Positions 34,119-46,584 of a stretch of 64,000 nt of DNA are shown here, piece by piece. This DNA is from Palaemon carinicauda. Taxonomy: Eukaryota > Arthropoda > Malacostraca > Decapoda > Palaemonidae. The notes under the pieces were generated by a model that was not told the DNA's origin, ran no database searches, and was given only the letters and a program-made list of their open reading frames with translations. A program made the translations under genes and the position numbers. Position 1 is the stretch's first letter. Every line of letters starts with the position of its first letter. The DNA is taken from contig NC_090729.1 in NCBI RefSeq assembly GCF_036898095.1, forward strand, positions 73,880,183 through 73,944,182, given 5' to 3'.

Positions 34119-35040
34119 TTACTTCTGCACTTGCTTTGCATAGTGTGTAAAGAACACTGGATGACTTCCATCCAGTAAACAAGCGAAGACTCTCAAGTCC
34201 ATAAGTTGGAAGAAGTTTAACGAAGAAGCAATCTTCCTAGGATCATGACCTCCGAGTGTACTGTCAGGATCCGCTCTGCGAATAAAGTAGGAGATCTTTG
34301 CCCTTAGTTGTTTCAGGGATAAGTTTGAGCCCCATGTTTCTCCTTTAAAAAGCTGTCCTCCCCTGAAGTCTGAAGTTCTGCGAAGATAGACCTTTAGACT
34401 CTCCACTGGACACAGCGAGACATCTTTCTTCAGAGGGCAGATTCTCCAGGGACCCCACCTCTTAGTGGGTAGCTCATTTTTGGCGAGAAACGTTGGGTTG
34501 GTAAAGAGATTTACACCTGTTTCAACAAACTGGATATGGCCTTCTTCCCTAGACAAGGCCACTATCTCACTAACTCTAGCCCCTGAGGCTAGAGCAAACA
34601 AGAAAATAACTTTCTGAGTCAAATCTTTCAAAGAGCAAGCCTTGTTGTCCAAACTTGAGGCAAAATGTAGCACCTTATCCAAAGACCACGAGATGACCTT
34701 GGAGGTGCTGCAGGTCTAAGTCTGACCCAGGACTTAGGGATTTTGTTAAAAAATTTCATTAGACAAGTCTATCTGGAAAGCATAAAGCAAAGGTCTTGTC
34801 AAGGCAGATTTACACGTAGTTATCGTGTTGGCTGCTAAACCTTTTTCATGAAGGTGAATAAAGAAAAACAGAAATACATCGAGATTTCCTTTGGATTCCT
34901 TGCCTTGACAAAGGCCACCCATTTCTTCCAAGATGACTCGTATTGCGTTTTGGTAGATTTTGACTCAAATTCCTCCAAGAAGTCAATACTTCCTTCGAGA
35001 TCCCGGACCTTTTCTTTACTGCTAGGGAGAGAAAATCATG
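34119..35040 (-). pseudogene. Copy D tyrosine recombinase
   Basis: The C-terminal piece, 34682-34119, is open over 187 codons and carries the catalytic set: Arg in ALASGARVSEIVALS, His/Arg in GGHDPRKIAS, and Tyr in FFTHYAKQV. The core-binding part is in other frames upstream (34931-34746, LHEKGLAANTITTCKSAL). One frameshift and a stop near 34700-34740 separate them. The motif spelling differs from copies A/B and C/E, so D/F is a third family. Confidence 0.78.
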
Positions 35041-36840
35041 AAATGAGGATCTCGGGTTTTCTGTAATGAAGCGAAGACAGTCGACTTCTGAACTTGTTGA
35101 GACAGAACTGGGTCCGGCAGAGGGACCAGCCTCGGCTGTAATTCCAAAATCAAGGGGAACCAGTTGCTCCGGGGCCACTTGGGAACCACTAGGGCTGCTG
35201 TTCCCTGAAAAGATCTCAGCTTGTTGAGGACCTTCATCAGCAGGTTGGGTGGAGGGAACAGGTAAATCCTGGTCCATTTGTTCCAGGGACATTGCGTCCA
35301 CTGCTTCCACTAGAGGGTCCTCGTACGGGGCCACGTATCGAGGAAGTTTCTTGTTGTCGCTCGTTGCGAAGAGGTTGATCTGCAGTTCTGGGACTTGATG
35401 CAAGATGAAAGAGAATGATTTTGTGTCTAGGGACCATTCTGACTCTATCGGAGCTATCCTGGATAGAGCGTCTGCTGTCACATTGCGGAACCCCTAAGGT
35501 GAACTGCTGACAAGTGCCATATCTACTTTGTCGCTAGTCGGAAGATGGCCAGCATCACTTGGTTGAGTTGAGGCGATCTTGAGCCTTGACGATTCAGACA
35601 TCTCATTACCACCTCGCCTTCCAGAATCAGTCTCATGTGGACTGGAGGACGAGGGGATAGTTTCTTCAATGTGAGGAAGACTGCTATGGCCTCCAAAATG
35701 TTGATATGAAAGGTCCTGAACAGAGGGAACCAAGTTCCTTGAGCTCTGCGTTGATGGGAGTGACCCACCATCCTTCCAATGATGCATCCATGTGAATGAC
35801 GACTGAGGGTGGAGGCGGTTGTAGAGATATTGACCTCTTGAGCTTTCCGGCCTCCGACCATGGCTTGAGAAGTGATCGTAGTCGAATCGGTAGTGGTCGT
35901 CTTAGATCTCTTCGAGCGTTTGATGCATATCTTCTCCAGACTCCTGATGCATCTTTTAGCTGTGCTCTTAGCACTAGGTCTGTCACTGATGCAAACTGGA
36001 GGGAGCCCAGCACTATCTCTTAATGGCGTCTTGAAATCCAGCCGGATTTTAAGTCTTCTGACCGATCCCGATATCTCTCTCCTCTTCTTTAATGGAATGG
36101 AGAGAAGATGAGACTGTAGGTCCCAATGTATGCCAAGCCATTGGAACTTCTGAGCTGGAGATAGTCGAGACTTTTGGTGTTGATCTTGAATCCTAAGTGT
36201 TCCAGGAAATGGATCACTTTTTTGGATCCTTGCAAGCATTCCGCTTCCGATGCTGCCCACACCAGCCAATCGTCCAGGTAGGATACCACCTGGACACCCT
36301 GTAGGTATAGTTGTTGAACGACTGCTTCTCCAAACTTTGTGGAGATCCTTCGGGCTATGTTTAGTCCGAAGGGCATGGCTCTGAAAGTGTACTTTCTTTT
36401 TTGTAGAATGAATCCTAGGTAAGATGAGAGTTGGCGATTCATCGGAATATGCCAATAGGCATCTGCCATGTCTATGGAGACTGTGTATGCCATTTTGGGC
36501 AACAGGGCCCTTATGTGTTAAAGGGTTAGCTTCTTAAACTTGTTGTTCTCGATAAACTTGTTGGGAGGCGACAAATCCAGAATGACTCTGAGTTTGTCTG
36601 AGTCCTTCTTGGGAACAAAAAACAGCCTTCCCTGAAATTTGATGGACTTTGCCCTCTTTATCACCCATTTGCTCAAGAGCTCTCGGGTATATTCTTCTAG
36701 AATGGGGTTGGAGTGTTGGAAGAACTAAGGAAATGTCGGTGGAGCTGTCTTCCAGCTCCAACCTAGTCCATTCTTGATTATGCTGAGGGCCCAGGGATCG
36801 AAGGTCCAACGATCCCGGAAGAGTCGGAGTCTTCCTCCTA
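34846..36840 (-). pseudogene. Copy D reverse transcriptase and RNase H
   Basis: The RT entry is degraded (36809-36534). The palm runs from 36502 with DMADAYWHIPMNRQLSSYLG, PFGLNIARRISTKF and YLDDWLVWAAS (about 36265-36285). Thumb and connection: SPAQKFQWLGIHW and MLGSLQFASVTDLVLRAQLKDA. RNase H begins at VVIHMDASLEGWW (about 35800), continues with an ISTFWRP/NILEAIAVFLTL Glu motif near 35700, and ends with MTADALSR (35481-35458) carrying the last Asp. Four or more frame changes. By-eye comparison shows close similarity to copy F. Confidence 0.8.
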
Positions 36841-36851
36841 CCGGAAGCATC

Positions 36852-38766
36852 TCATTGCCTCTGGTTTCCGGAGGGCTTGCCTCCTCGAGCGCTTGCTCCC
36901 CTACCCCCTCTTCCTCTCAAGGGGCGTGTAGAGGAATCCCGACCTGAGCGCCTACCTTTAGGGCGAAAGGTAGTGGTCTGCCTCTCATAGGCAGGAGTAA
37001 AGGCTGGTGACTGAGTCACCACCTGCTGGGGTACCAATTGGTAGGTGGGTTGGGGCTGTGCCACCATCTGTGGCGCCGCGGTCACGGGAAGTTGTTATCT
37101 AGCAGGGCGAGTTGGCATTCTTGGCCTCTTTGTCTTCCTCTTCGGTTGGGGACCCTCATCCAGAGAAGACTTCCTTTTAGCCGACATACCCCACTTCTGG
37201 AGAAGATTTCTATTCTCCGTGGCAGCCTTGTCGACTATTTCCTTGACTAGATCATTTGGAAACAGATATTTCCCCCAGATATTGGAAGATATCAACTTCC
37301 TGGGCTCATGTTTAACCGCAGCCGAAGCAAACACAATCTTTACAAGCCCTTCTTGCCCTAACGAAGCTGTAGAAATCTTTCGTTAGGGTTGCCAAATGTG
37401 CCTTGGCCATGACCATGAACATGTCTGGGGTTTTTTGCTCACTGGCCATTACCTCCATGGACACCTGGAGGGACAGAAAGGCAGCAAGCCTCTCCTTTGT
37501 ATCTTGTTCCCTGCGTAAGAGAAACTCAGACAACTTAGGGAGGTTTTCGTTGAATTGACGTCCAGCGATATCAGCCTCCAACTTCCCGACTGAGAAGGTA
37601 AGTTGAATATCCTTCCAGTCTTTGTCATCCGATGGCAAGGCTAGGGAAAGGGGCCTACACTCTTCTAATGTAGGGCAAGGTATCCCTGCTTCTACTGCCT
37701 TAACCACCACCTTGAATGATTTTTCTGCAAAGGGGAAAACCATAGTTGTAGGAGCAAGAAAAGAGGGATGCTTCTTGCTCAGGGCCGGCACCTTGGAATT
37801 GGTGAAGCCCTTGTCCTTCAGGCTGCTGGCTTGCAAAGCCTAAGCTTTCGAATGGTCAAGTACTATGAACTCCTTAGGCTCTGTCTCCTCCTTGGAAACC
37901 GGTTCCGTCCTGAGACGAACAAAGCAGTCAGGATAGGACTCAAAGCTGGGCCAGAACTCAATGTCCTCAATGGGGACAGGTCCCAGCTTCTCTGAAATGA
38001 AGATCTTACCATTAGTTATGGGCATGTACTCGGCATGCCTTCATGGGTTAACCTCGGAACACGAGGGAAGATCCTTAACATTGAGTCTCAATTGAGACCC
38101 ATGGGACGCTGTAATCCGAAGAATCTCCTTCCTGAATTCCGGTTCCCTTTGTTCGCTCTTCTTCTCATACATTTCCACCATCGCTTTGATGATAGCCGGA
38201 GTATCGTCCGACTTCGCAGGTTGAGGAGCGGAGGACGTAGAGGGTACAGGTTCTAGGGCAGGAACCGACGAAACAGACACTGTTTAAACTTCCTCCTGTT
38301 CCATCTCAGGAGCCACCATTAACTCCTCTCCTCGACCTTCCGCCAGAAGGTCCTTTCGGTGTCCTCTGACATCCTCTCATCATCTACAGTAGATGGATGT
38401 CCTTCATCGCATCCGAGACATCCGTGTCAACGGATATCTGGACACTAGGGATCTCAGGGTGAGGCTGAGGAATAACAGCATCCGCAGATACTTTGGGAAA
38501 TAGAAGGGCTCTCATACGTTCACTAGGGAGGTAAGGCCCCATGGAATTCTTTTGAAAACCACGAACCCATTTGCGTATCTTATCCCGAGCAACATCCCTT
38601 GATTCTGCTGTCTTGGTGATGGAACAGCGGGAGTGTGTCCTACACCCCAGATGGCCATAGAAGTTACTGCGGCGAACACTGCAGAAAAAGCTATCGCACT
38701 TGATATAGTCCTCCTGTAAAGAGAGGAAAATAAAATGAGTATATTGTAGTCTATCTCACAAGACAA
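36852..38766 (-). pseudogene. Copy D Gag
   Basis: Minus-strand frames from 38766 inward: after a splice-acceptor-like site (38714-38715) there is a Cys-containing N-terminus, then a block ending RKWVRGFQKN that parallels copy F. Next is PVPSTSSAPQPA...LNVKDLPSCSEVNP (38280-38041), GKIFISEKLGPVPIEDIEFW (38025-37840), VGKLEADIAGRQFNENLPKL (37836-37312) and TENRNLLQKWGMSAKRK with a basic tail (37334-37095). The last part (37085-36852) ends in an Arg/Gly-rich stretch, RGRGGRGASARGGK, typical of an RNA-binding tail. Stops and frameshifts break it into at least five pieces. Confidence 0.78.
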
Positions 38767-38769
38767 ATT

Positions 38770-40628
38770 AATATTATAATAAGTATTATAATAACAATTT
38801 CCATTTTATTTTATTGCATATAGCTTAGGATAGGTAAGCTGGAAATGAAATAGGAAAGACATACATGTGGTTCCCGTGCAGCCAATTGCTGTGACCTCCC
38901 TCAATATTAATTCTAGGGTATCCTCTACAAGAAATCCAATGGAAGATTCTAGTCTATAAGGATAGAGTAGTGTAAACAATACCTACTTCCAAAAGAGTTA
39001 ATAATGAGGGTCAAAGTAACTGATCAACAATCAGTGTAAAGAAAAAGGAATTTCCTTCCCAATTCTAAAAGGTCTCAACAATAACTGCGCCTGGACACAG
39101 AGTATGTTGGAAAATTTTTACTACTGTATAATCATATAGCATAGTTTTTTGTCTGCAGTATGCTCTATACTACAGATGTGCTGGCTACTGTATATACATA
39201 TACAATAGTTGCTGACGGCATGCTGCCGGCAAGGCTAGTACCTAGACTTAATTCAACTGGCACAAAATTGATCATACATATAGCCGGAAGCTCGCCAGCA
39301 GCCCACCGGCAAGCCCACTGGACTGCCGGCGGCTCGCCGGACGCCGGCAGGTCACAGACTGTCGGGACACTATCCCAGCCATCATTCAATGTGACTGGGT
39401 AGTGGCCAGAGTACCAGCCGGCAGTCAGATGTGACAGTGAATTAATGGTTGTCGGACCACAAGCCTATTATTATTATTATTATTATTTGCTAAGCTACAA
39501 CCCTAGCTGGAAAAGCAAAATGCTATAAGCCCAGGGGCCCCAACAGGGAAAATAGCCCAGTAAGGAAAGGAAAGAAGGAAAAATAAAATATTTTAAGAAG
39601 AGTAACATTAAAATAAATATTTCCTATATAAACTATGAAAACTTTAACAAAACAAGAGGAAGAGAAATTAAATGGAATAGTGTGCCTGATTGTACCCTCA
39701 AGCAAGAGAACTCTAACCCAAGACAGTGGAAGACCATGGTACAGAGGCTATGGCACTACCCAAGACTAGAGAGCAATGGTTTGATTTTGGAGTGTCTTGC
39801 CGGCAAGGTTAGTGGCCGGCAGTCGCCAGATAGGTTAGTAGCTGGCGGAACTAGCAAATAGAGAGAGAGAAAGCAAGGAGTGAAGGGTGATGTAAGGGTG
39901 GCGGCACTAGCCACTATATCACTTCCTTCCTCCTGAATGAGGGTTCTAATAGAAGGGGCGAATAACATGATCAAGCTTCCACCCATCCGCCCCTATGCCG
40001 GCATCAGTCAGTCAAAGGAAGCAGATGGCAGTCCAAGAGAAGACTTGAGAGCACTCTAAAGCAAATGGGTCTCCTCCCGGTAGCTAGACCTGCCGAAACA
40101 GCTATCCCAGAACTTCATGTCCTAAAGGGAAGCTAAATGACTAGGCCATACAGGCAGAAGCCCAAGCCGGCCCTACAACCTGCCGGCAATCAGTAAGATT
40201 GTAGGACAACGGACACAGGGGTGTGATGGCTAGGCCATCACTAAAGGACAGAATGGGAAGGGTAAAGGATCCTGTATAAGGTATGAGAGGAGCCAGCGAC
40301 ATGCCGTCCCTACCACACCCAAAGGAAACTCTGTTTCAGTATCGGCGCCATCCTAGGCGTATGGAGAGTACATTCTCCAACCTAGGGTCTGCCAATACAG
40401 AAAGGGGACCAGCATAATCAAGCCGCCGCCTTAAATTATAAAGAAACAGAGTTCCCATGCATGCCGGCGTCATCCTAGGCAGAAGAATAATCACTATTCT
40501 CCAGCCTAGGGTCTGCAAGCACAGGACTAGTTGCTAAACCACAGGAAGAAGGGGAACACATGACCCCTTCAAGTGCAGTCTAGAGGGGCAAGGCCTCCTA
40601 TGCCAACCAACTAGGTCCAACAGGGGAG
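38770..40628. other. Copy D 5' untranslated region, GCCGGC-rich
   Basis: No gene. 39210-39440 and 39790-40200 carry many copies of gccggc or near variants (tgccggcaa, gccggcggctcgccgg), and 40330-40510 has two similar units with gcatgccggcgtcatcctaggc-type words (spacing about 120 bp). The same GCCGGC-rich feature lies in the 5' region of copy F (59840-60370). It is interrupted by a LINE tail at 39467-39790. Confidence 0.55.
39467..39790 (-). mobile_element. LINE/SINE-type 3' end with (AAT)n tail
   Basis: Read on the minus strand, the unit ends ...gggcttatagcattttgc, cagctagggttgtagcttagc, then (AAT)n at 39484-39467. A terminal trinucleotide tail and no coding indicate a 5'-truncated LINE or a SINE. 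I recall this 3' end as very abundant in palaemonid shrimp genomes; that is memory, not a search. It is inserted in the 5' region of copy D. Confidence 0.65.
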
Positions 40629-40995
40629 TACAGTAGACCCCCAGGATACGGCGTCCCCAGCTTACGTTTTTTTCACGTTTCGGTGTGGAATACAATGTTT
40701 TTTCGTCCCCTCGTTATGACATTTATCCCCACCTTACGGCATCAAATTCCAAAACTAAAACTTGGCGGTTTTTACGCGTACGACTGTGCGAGTCACTAGC
40801 CTACCACCACGCTCATATGTCACTAAGAAGCTGATCTGCAATGCCTGAGAGAGATGCTGCCTCTCTCCCTCTTTGTTATACGCGCGCTCAGTTCAGAATC
40901 TTGTGTGCGTTTCGTAAAGACTTGATCTCTTGTGAGTGCTTGCGATATCATATTTTTTGTGCATTTTAGTGCTTAATTATAACTTTATTTCGTTA

Positions 40996-41190
40996 GCCAT
41001 GGGTCCCAAGATTGCTGGTGATGTTAAAAGGAGAAGTAAGAAGATGAATACTATGGAAACAAAGCTGGAGATAATAAAGAAATATGAAGAAGGCATGCGC
41101 ATCGTTACCCTCGCTAGTATGTATGGCCGTAACCAGTCTATGATTGGTACAATTAGCAAGAACAAGGAAGCCATTAAAGCAAATAAGTCT
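40996..41190 (+). pseudogene. Left copy of truncated Tigger DNA-binding domain
   Basis: The likely start is the Met at about 40999 (MGPKIAGDVKRRSKK), preceded by cgttagcc. It encodes a CENP-B-like helix-turn-helix: KLEIIKKYEEGMRI...LASMYGRNQS. The frame then runs into the palindrome centre. This is a DNA-binding half without catalytic domain. Confidence 0.75.
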
Positions 41191-41239
41191 TCTAAAGGTA
41201 TAACTGTCCTTGCCAGTGGAAGGACCTCAATCTACATCC

Positions 41240-41366
41240 GAAAGTATTAGCGAGGGAAACGATGCGCATGCCTTCTTCATGTTTCTTTATGATCTCCAGC
41301 TTCTTTTCCATAGTTATCATCTTCTTACTTCTTCCTTCAACATCACTAGCAATCTTGGGACCCATG
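41240..41366 (-). pseudogene. Right, inverted copy of truncated Tigger DNA-binding domain
   Basis: On the minus strand from about 41366: MGPKIASDVEGRSKKMITME, then KLEIIKKHEEGMRIVSLANT, the mirror image of the left copy with several substitutions. The two copies have diverged (for example KKYEEGMRIVTLAS against KKHEEGMRIVSLAN), so the palindrome is not a recent assembly artefact. Confidence 0.75.
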
Positions 41367-41834
41367 GCTAACGAATTAAAGTTATGAATAAGCACTAAAA
41401 TGCACAAAAAATAACAATATCGCAAGCACTCACACGAGATCAAGTCTTTACGAAACTCACACGAGATTCTGAACTGAGCGCGCGTATGACAAAGAAAGAG
41501 AGAGGCAGCATCTCTCTCAAGCATTGTGGGAGGATTTTCGGCCAATAGCGTATCGGCATCTAAATGACGCCGACCAATAGCAGACCAGCTTCTTAGTGAC
41601 GTATGCAGTGACGTATGAGCGTGGTGGTGAGCTACTGACTTGCACAGTCGTACGCGTAAAAACGGCCAAATTTGAGTTTCGGAATTCGATGCCGTAGGGT
41701 GAGGAAAATGTCGTAACGAGGGGACGAAATAAAATCGTATTCCACACCGTAACGTGAAAAAAAACGTAAGCTGGGGACGCCGTAGGCCATGGGTCTACTG
41801 TATGTATATGTATATATAACTATATATCTATATA

Positions 41835-43073
<1,239 letters not shown>

Positions 43074-43475
43074 TAGTCCAGTAAATCTACCATTTGACCT
43101 AGGACAAATTGCCAGAAAAATGAAATTACTTGCAATGACTTTTAATTATCATGCTAAAAGAAATATCAAAAATGTAGAAATATATATTTGGTGGAACATG
43201 GTGAAATATGCAATTCAAGGAAGCCATTGTCGAAATATCTGTTTTTGATTATATTGCCAAAAGTAATAGAGCTAGATTAATGAAAATGGTGTCTATACCC
43301 ATGTTTTCATGGTCGAAGAATCATTTGAGACTAATTTCAGGGAGCTGTCATGATTACATCATAATGAATTCAATATGGCTGCCATGGTTGGTACGCAAAA
43401 ACTGAAAATCGCAATAACTTCGACAGTATCCTACCGAAGACAACAATCTTGGTGTCTATTTATAGGTTTTCATGG
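43074..43475. repeat. Left terminal inverted repeat of Academ-like element
   Basis: Imperfect reverse complement of 46585-46990 over about 400 bp. By eye most positions pair, with small indels (for example an extra 20 bp or so in the right arm near 46960). Confidence 0.85.
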
Positions 43476-43562
43476 TAAATGAGTCTATTTATCTATAATG
43501 CAGGTGTCAGTTTGTTGAAATTGAAACCAAGGCATGCCAGTTAATTCTCCTTAAATGTAGGT

Positions 43563-46436
43563 TCACATGCCCAAGATATCACGATCATCATCTGAAGTCT
43601 CGTCAGTGTTCTCCAAGTTCATGTTCTCACAGATCCCCCTGCATTCACTGCAGGCTGGTGTACAGTCAAGACCCAGTCGTCTGCACCCACAACGTTTTCC
43701 GCACCCTGTCTTGCATTTGCATCTTACCACTTCCAATAGTGATTTTGGAGCAACGTCCAAATCAGTCATAAGGGGGAACATTTTTCCTTCGATGATCTTC
43801 CACCCCCAATTTTCAGCATTCAGGCTGTTACCCTTCCACGCCTGAACTTGGTGGAAAACACGGAAACTGTGGTACTTTACTGCCCCTGAAGTTGGTGGCA
43901 ATGATTTGGGGTGAATAACTTTTTTGCTAGTGGCAACTAATTCTTGAAACCTGTGGTGTCTCAGTGAATCCAGATTGCCATCTGGTTTTGCCTTGTACAC
44001 ACAAAGCATAGCTTTCTCCCCTGCCTGAATTATTTCATCCTCGCTGGAATCAAAGTTGCCAAACACCTTAGCAAGGTCACAAAAGTATTCACTGTCCTGT
44101 GCCAACTTCAGTGCCACACCCTTTCCATAACCAAAGACACGTGAAGTTGTATCACAGCCAAGGAACGCATGGACAAAAAGAATGCTATTGCAAAGATCAT
44201 CTCCAAGTTTCTGACATACATGTCCAATGTTCAGAAGTTGCTCCTTTTTTCCCTTTTTAGGCTCCGGCCTCCAGAACATATTATACTTCACATTCTTAGT
44301 ATGATAACATAGAAGGACAAGAAGATCTGTATCATCTCCAACGAGAATAACATTACACTGCGACACAACCTTTATTGCGGTCTGGGCAATAAGTAGATCA
44401 GCATCATCTTTTGCGTGGTGAACTTCACAACCAGCAGCTTCAAGGGAATCACCAAGCAAATTAATGAAACGTTGCTTGTTTTCATCATTTGATAGGAATT
44501 CCTCTTTTTTGATCTTGAGCGACATCTGAGTTTGAAAATTGACTGCTCTTCCTTGGCGCGTTCCTAGGCGTCTTTGATGGGTACTATCTTTCGTTGATGG
44601 CCCACTGGTGTAACCATCAAAAACGATGACTGCCTTTCCATAACGTTTCTTCACATATGACGTGTACCTTTGAAGGATCGACTTATAGGTGTCTCCAATT
44701 TGCCATGGAATCCTGTGAAGTAGGGCACCACCATCGAGTACATATTGGCAATTGGAAGGTTTGTCCGGATGATCATCCTGTGGGATCAAATCCCAAATAG
44801 CTTTTGCAAGGGCTGGTTTGTTGGCTTTAAGCTGAACGTGCCTGGTCTCAAACAGAGCTGGTGGATAAGAGCATAGTTCATACTGAAAGGCATCCAGCAG
44901 ATCTGTAGCCTGTGTTCCGGCGATCACCAGTCTCTGAAACAGTAGCTGGGGATCGATGTTCACTTTCTCCCCATCAATTTTGATAGTTGACTTTGATTCT
45001 GGTGTTATAACCTGATTTCGTTTCCGAAATACATATGGATTAACAATATTTCCTGTCATATCCTCAAGAATTTTCTGTCCAACTTCCTTGGCTAACTCTA
45101 CATTAACGTCCTCTCTAGTAGCTACCCCTGTCACAATATTTTGCAATGACATACTTTCTTCAAATGGATTCCTTTCTGCCAGTATTGAAACGAGTTTGTT
45201 GGTATCGGCTATGTCCTTTGCCTGACGTGCCTTTGACAGATCTTTATGCTGCTCACTTGTTGCATACTTAACTGAAGTCAGTTGCTGCATGGCATCATTG
45301 ACCTCTGCGCAAATAGGTCTGGACAGACACCATACCAGTCGCTGTGTTTCTGTCATACCCCGTCCTCTCGTCAAACCACCCGTTGTTTTAAGGCTTCTCA
45401 TGAGAACTTGTTCTATAACCAAATCTGGGGACAGTCCTGCCCAATAACGATCCGACCTTCGCACGACGTGCAAACCGTCCATGAAGTTGGAGTAGATATC
45501 TGGATTGGAATCCTCCAGCTTCCACATTTTCTGCAGATATAGGTACACCGACTTTGTGTACAAGTTATGTCCAGAGGCAGCAAAATAAGGCAACATATTT
45601 TGCAAGGTTGTAAGATGCAACTTCCAGTCACCTGTTCGTTCGAACCTCAGGAAGTTCCGAACAATGTCAATCAATTTCATATACATAACCCACAGTTTCC
45701 CTGTTTTATGTTCTACTGCATTTAGTGCATTCAGTAATCTTTCCTTGACAGAATGGAATGCTGGTGATGAACTTATCTCAGATGGTACCATTTGTCCTTC
45801 TAGAAGTTCATCAACTAAAATTCCAAGTTCCTGAATTTCAGTTGGGAGAGGGATTTCCGCACCATTAAGAACTGAAACCGATAAAGGATCTATATCCTCA
45901 AAGGTGTTATCATCCTGAAACTCCATGACCGTTGAGCTATCCTCATCGTCGTGATCTTCTGTAGCAGAGGTGCCATTTAGCTGAAGGCCGAATGTTTTTG
46001 CAATCAAAGCTGTGTTCAAAGCAGTGTCAAGCAACAGGTGACCACGTACAGCCTTTGCAACAGCCTTTCCACTCATAATGTGTGTAACGGTATTGGAAGC
46101 AAAGATCATTTCCAGCAATTCTTGGAGTCCAGTTCCGGCCATCAAGTGTCCTATGCTCCCGAGAAAACTCATTAAAGTGTGAAAACCTCCAAGACGGATT
46201 ATAACTGAATGTAGCTGTGTGCTTGGATCTTCACTTTCCACTATTGTCATGGCTTTCCACCAGAGAGGTTGGTCAAACGTTATTATGGGTGTCACTCCAT
46301 ATCGATGTGCATGGTCAGAAACAAAGATGAGGGTAGAATAGACACAATTCATATCACTTGGGTTTAAGTCTATCATGGGCAAAAACATAGTAGATGCCTG
46401 TCCTGGATGCTCACCATGAGTTATCAGCTGCATCAT
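43563..46436 (-). CDS. Putative transposase with FEN/XPG-like nuclease and CXC domain
   Basis: An uninterrupted 957-codon gene. Residues 50-350: a putative DDE/RNase H-like core, with TFDQPLWWKA (Asp55), RLGGFH (81-86, like the C/DxxH box of several transposase superfamilies), HIMSGKAVAKAVRGH (119-133) and WAGLSPDLVIEQVLMRS (332-348, candidate Glu342); Asp23 in MIDLNPSD may be the first acid. Residues 560-780: a PIN/FEN/XPG-like nuclease with acidic positions in VFDGY (Asp607), KDDADLL (677, 678, 680), GDDTDLL (701, 702, 704) and HAFLGCDT (762). Residues 906-936: nine cysteines in a tesmin/TSO1 CXC pattern (CKCKTGCGKRCGC...C...C..C...C), likely DNA-binding. An in-frame TAA 15 nt upstream fixes the start unless an upstream exon is spliced in. 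Presumably it mobilises the surrounding element in the nucleus. Domains are from motif reading; the catalytic assignment is inference. Confidence 0.75.
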   Translation of the reverse strand: MMQLITHGEHPGQASTMFLPMIDLNPSDMNCVYSTLIFVSDHAHRYGVTPIITFDQPLWWKAMTIVESEDPSTQLHSVIIRLGGFHTLMSFLGSIGHLMAGTGLQELLEMIFASNTVTHIMSGKAVAKAVRGHLLLDTALNTALIAKTFGLQLNGTSATEDHDDEDSSTVMEFQDDNTFEDIDPLSVSVLNGAEIPLPTEIQELGILVDELLEGQMVPSEISSSPAFHSVKERLLNALNAVEHKTGKLWVMYMKLIDIVRNFLRFERTGDWKLHLTTLQNMLPYFAASGHNLYTKSVYLYLQKMWKLEDSNPDIYSNFMDGLHVVRRSDRYWAGLSPDLVIEQVLMRSLKTTGGLTRGRGMTETQRLVWCLSRPICAEVNDAMQQLTSVKYATSEQHKDLSKARQAKDIADTNKLVSILAERNPFEESMSLQNIVTGVATREDVNVELAKEVGQKILEDMTGNIVNPYVFRKRNQVITPESKSTIKIDGEKVNIDPQLLFQRLVIAGTQATDLLDAFQYELCSYPPALFETRHVQLKANKPALAKAIWDLIPQDDHPDKPSNCQYVLDGGALLHRIPWQIGDTYKSILQRYTSYVKKRYGKAVIVFDGYTSGPSTKDSTHQRRLGTRQGRAVNFQTQMSLKIKKEEFLSNDENKQRFINLLGDSLEAAGCEVHHAKDDADLLIAQTAIKVVSQCNVILVGDDTDLLVLLCYHTKNVKYNMFWRPEPKKGKKEQLLNIGHVCQKLGDDLCNSILFVHAFLGCDTTSRVFGYGKGVALKLAQDSEYFCDLAKVFGNFDSSEDEIIQAGEKAMLCVYKAKPDGNLDSLRHHRFQELVATSKKVIHPKSLPPTSGAVKYHSFRVFHQVQAWKGNSLNAENWGWKIIEGKMFPLMTDLDVAPKSLLEVVRCKCKTGCGKRCGCRRLGLDCTPACSECRGICENMNLENTDETSDDDRDILGM

Positions 46437-46584
46437 CCCGGGTGTCGTGCATTAGGCAGGGTTACATTTACTCTCATCCGGAACACCTAGTACCACTCTC
46501 CAGTTTGGACTTATAACATCTGTCCTGGTTTTTAATCATCATTTTGTGGAGAGTCCTCATAACTACTACATGTGAAAGCTCAAT

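Larger units (their letters stand above)
30109..40630 (-). mobile_element. DIRS1-like retrotransposon, copy D
   Basis: The left (3') terminal repeat, 30109-30476, has the same sequence as the plus-strand 5' terminal repeat of copy F at 58265-58640 (tcctgatggaag..., ggatatcgcataatatc, cttgacacgccacat). A 60-bp inverted pair (30109-30169 and 33178-33236, cgaagcgaaaaatctat and complement) bounds the terminal module, as in copies A-C. Coding order on the minus strand is Gag (38766-36852), RT/RNase H (36840-34846), recombinase (35040-34119). The 5' terminal repeat is not found before 40630, where a palindromic Tigger derivative begins, so the 5' end is probably lost. It contains two LINE-type insertions. 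Confidence 0.8.
40631..41800. mobile_element. Palindromic Tigger derivative
   Basis: 1170 bp, from cagtagacccccaggatacg to cgccgtaggccatgggtctactg, with TA on both sides. The right half is the reverse complement of the left half: about 40631-41200 and 41240-41800 match through the terminal repeat, the tatgccagagagatgctg-type region and the start of the transposase. There is no DDE domain. It is a fold-back element made of two transposon 5' ends. Confidence 0.85.

Noticed and set aside
35796..36111. Plus-strand frames opposite copy D RT
   Set aside because: Shadows; the minus strand carries the YLDDW and RNase H motifs.
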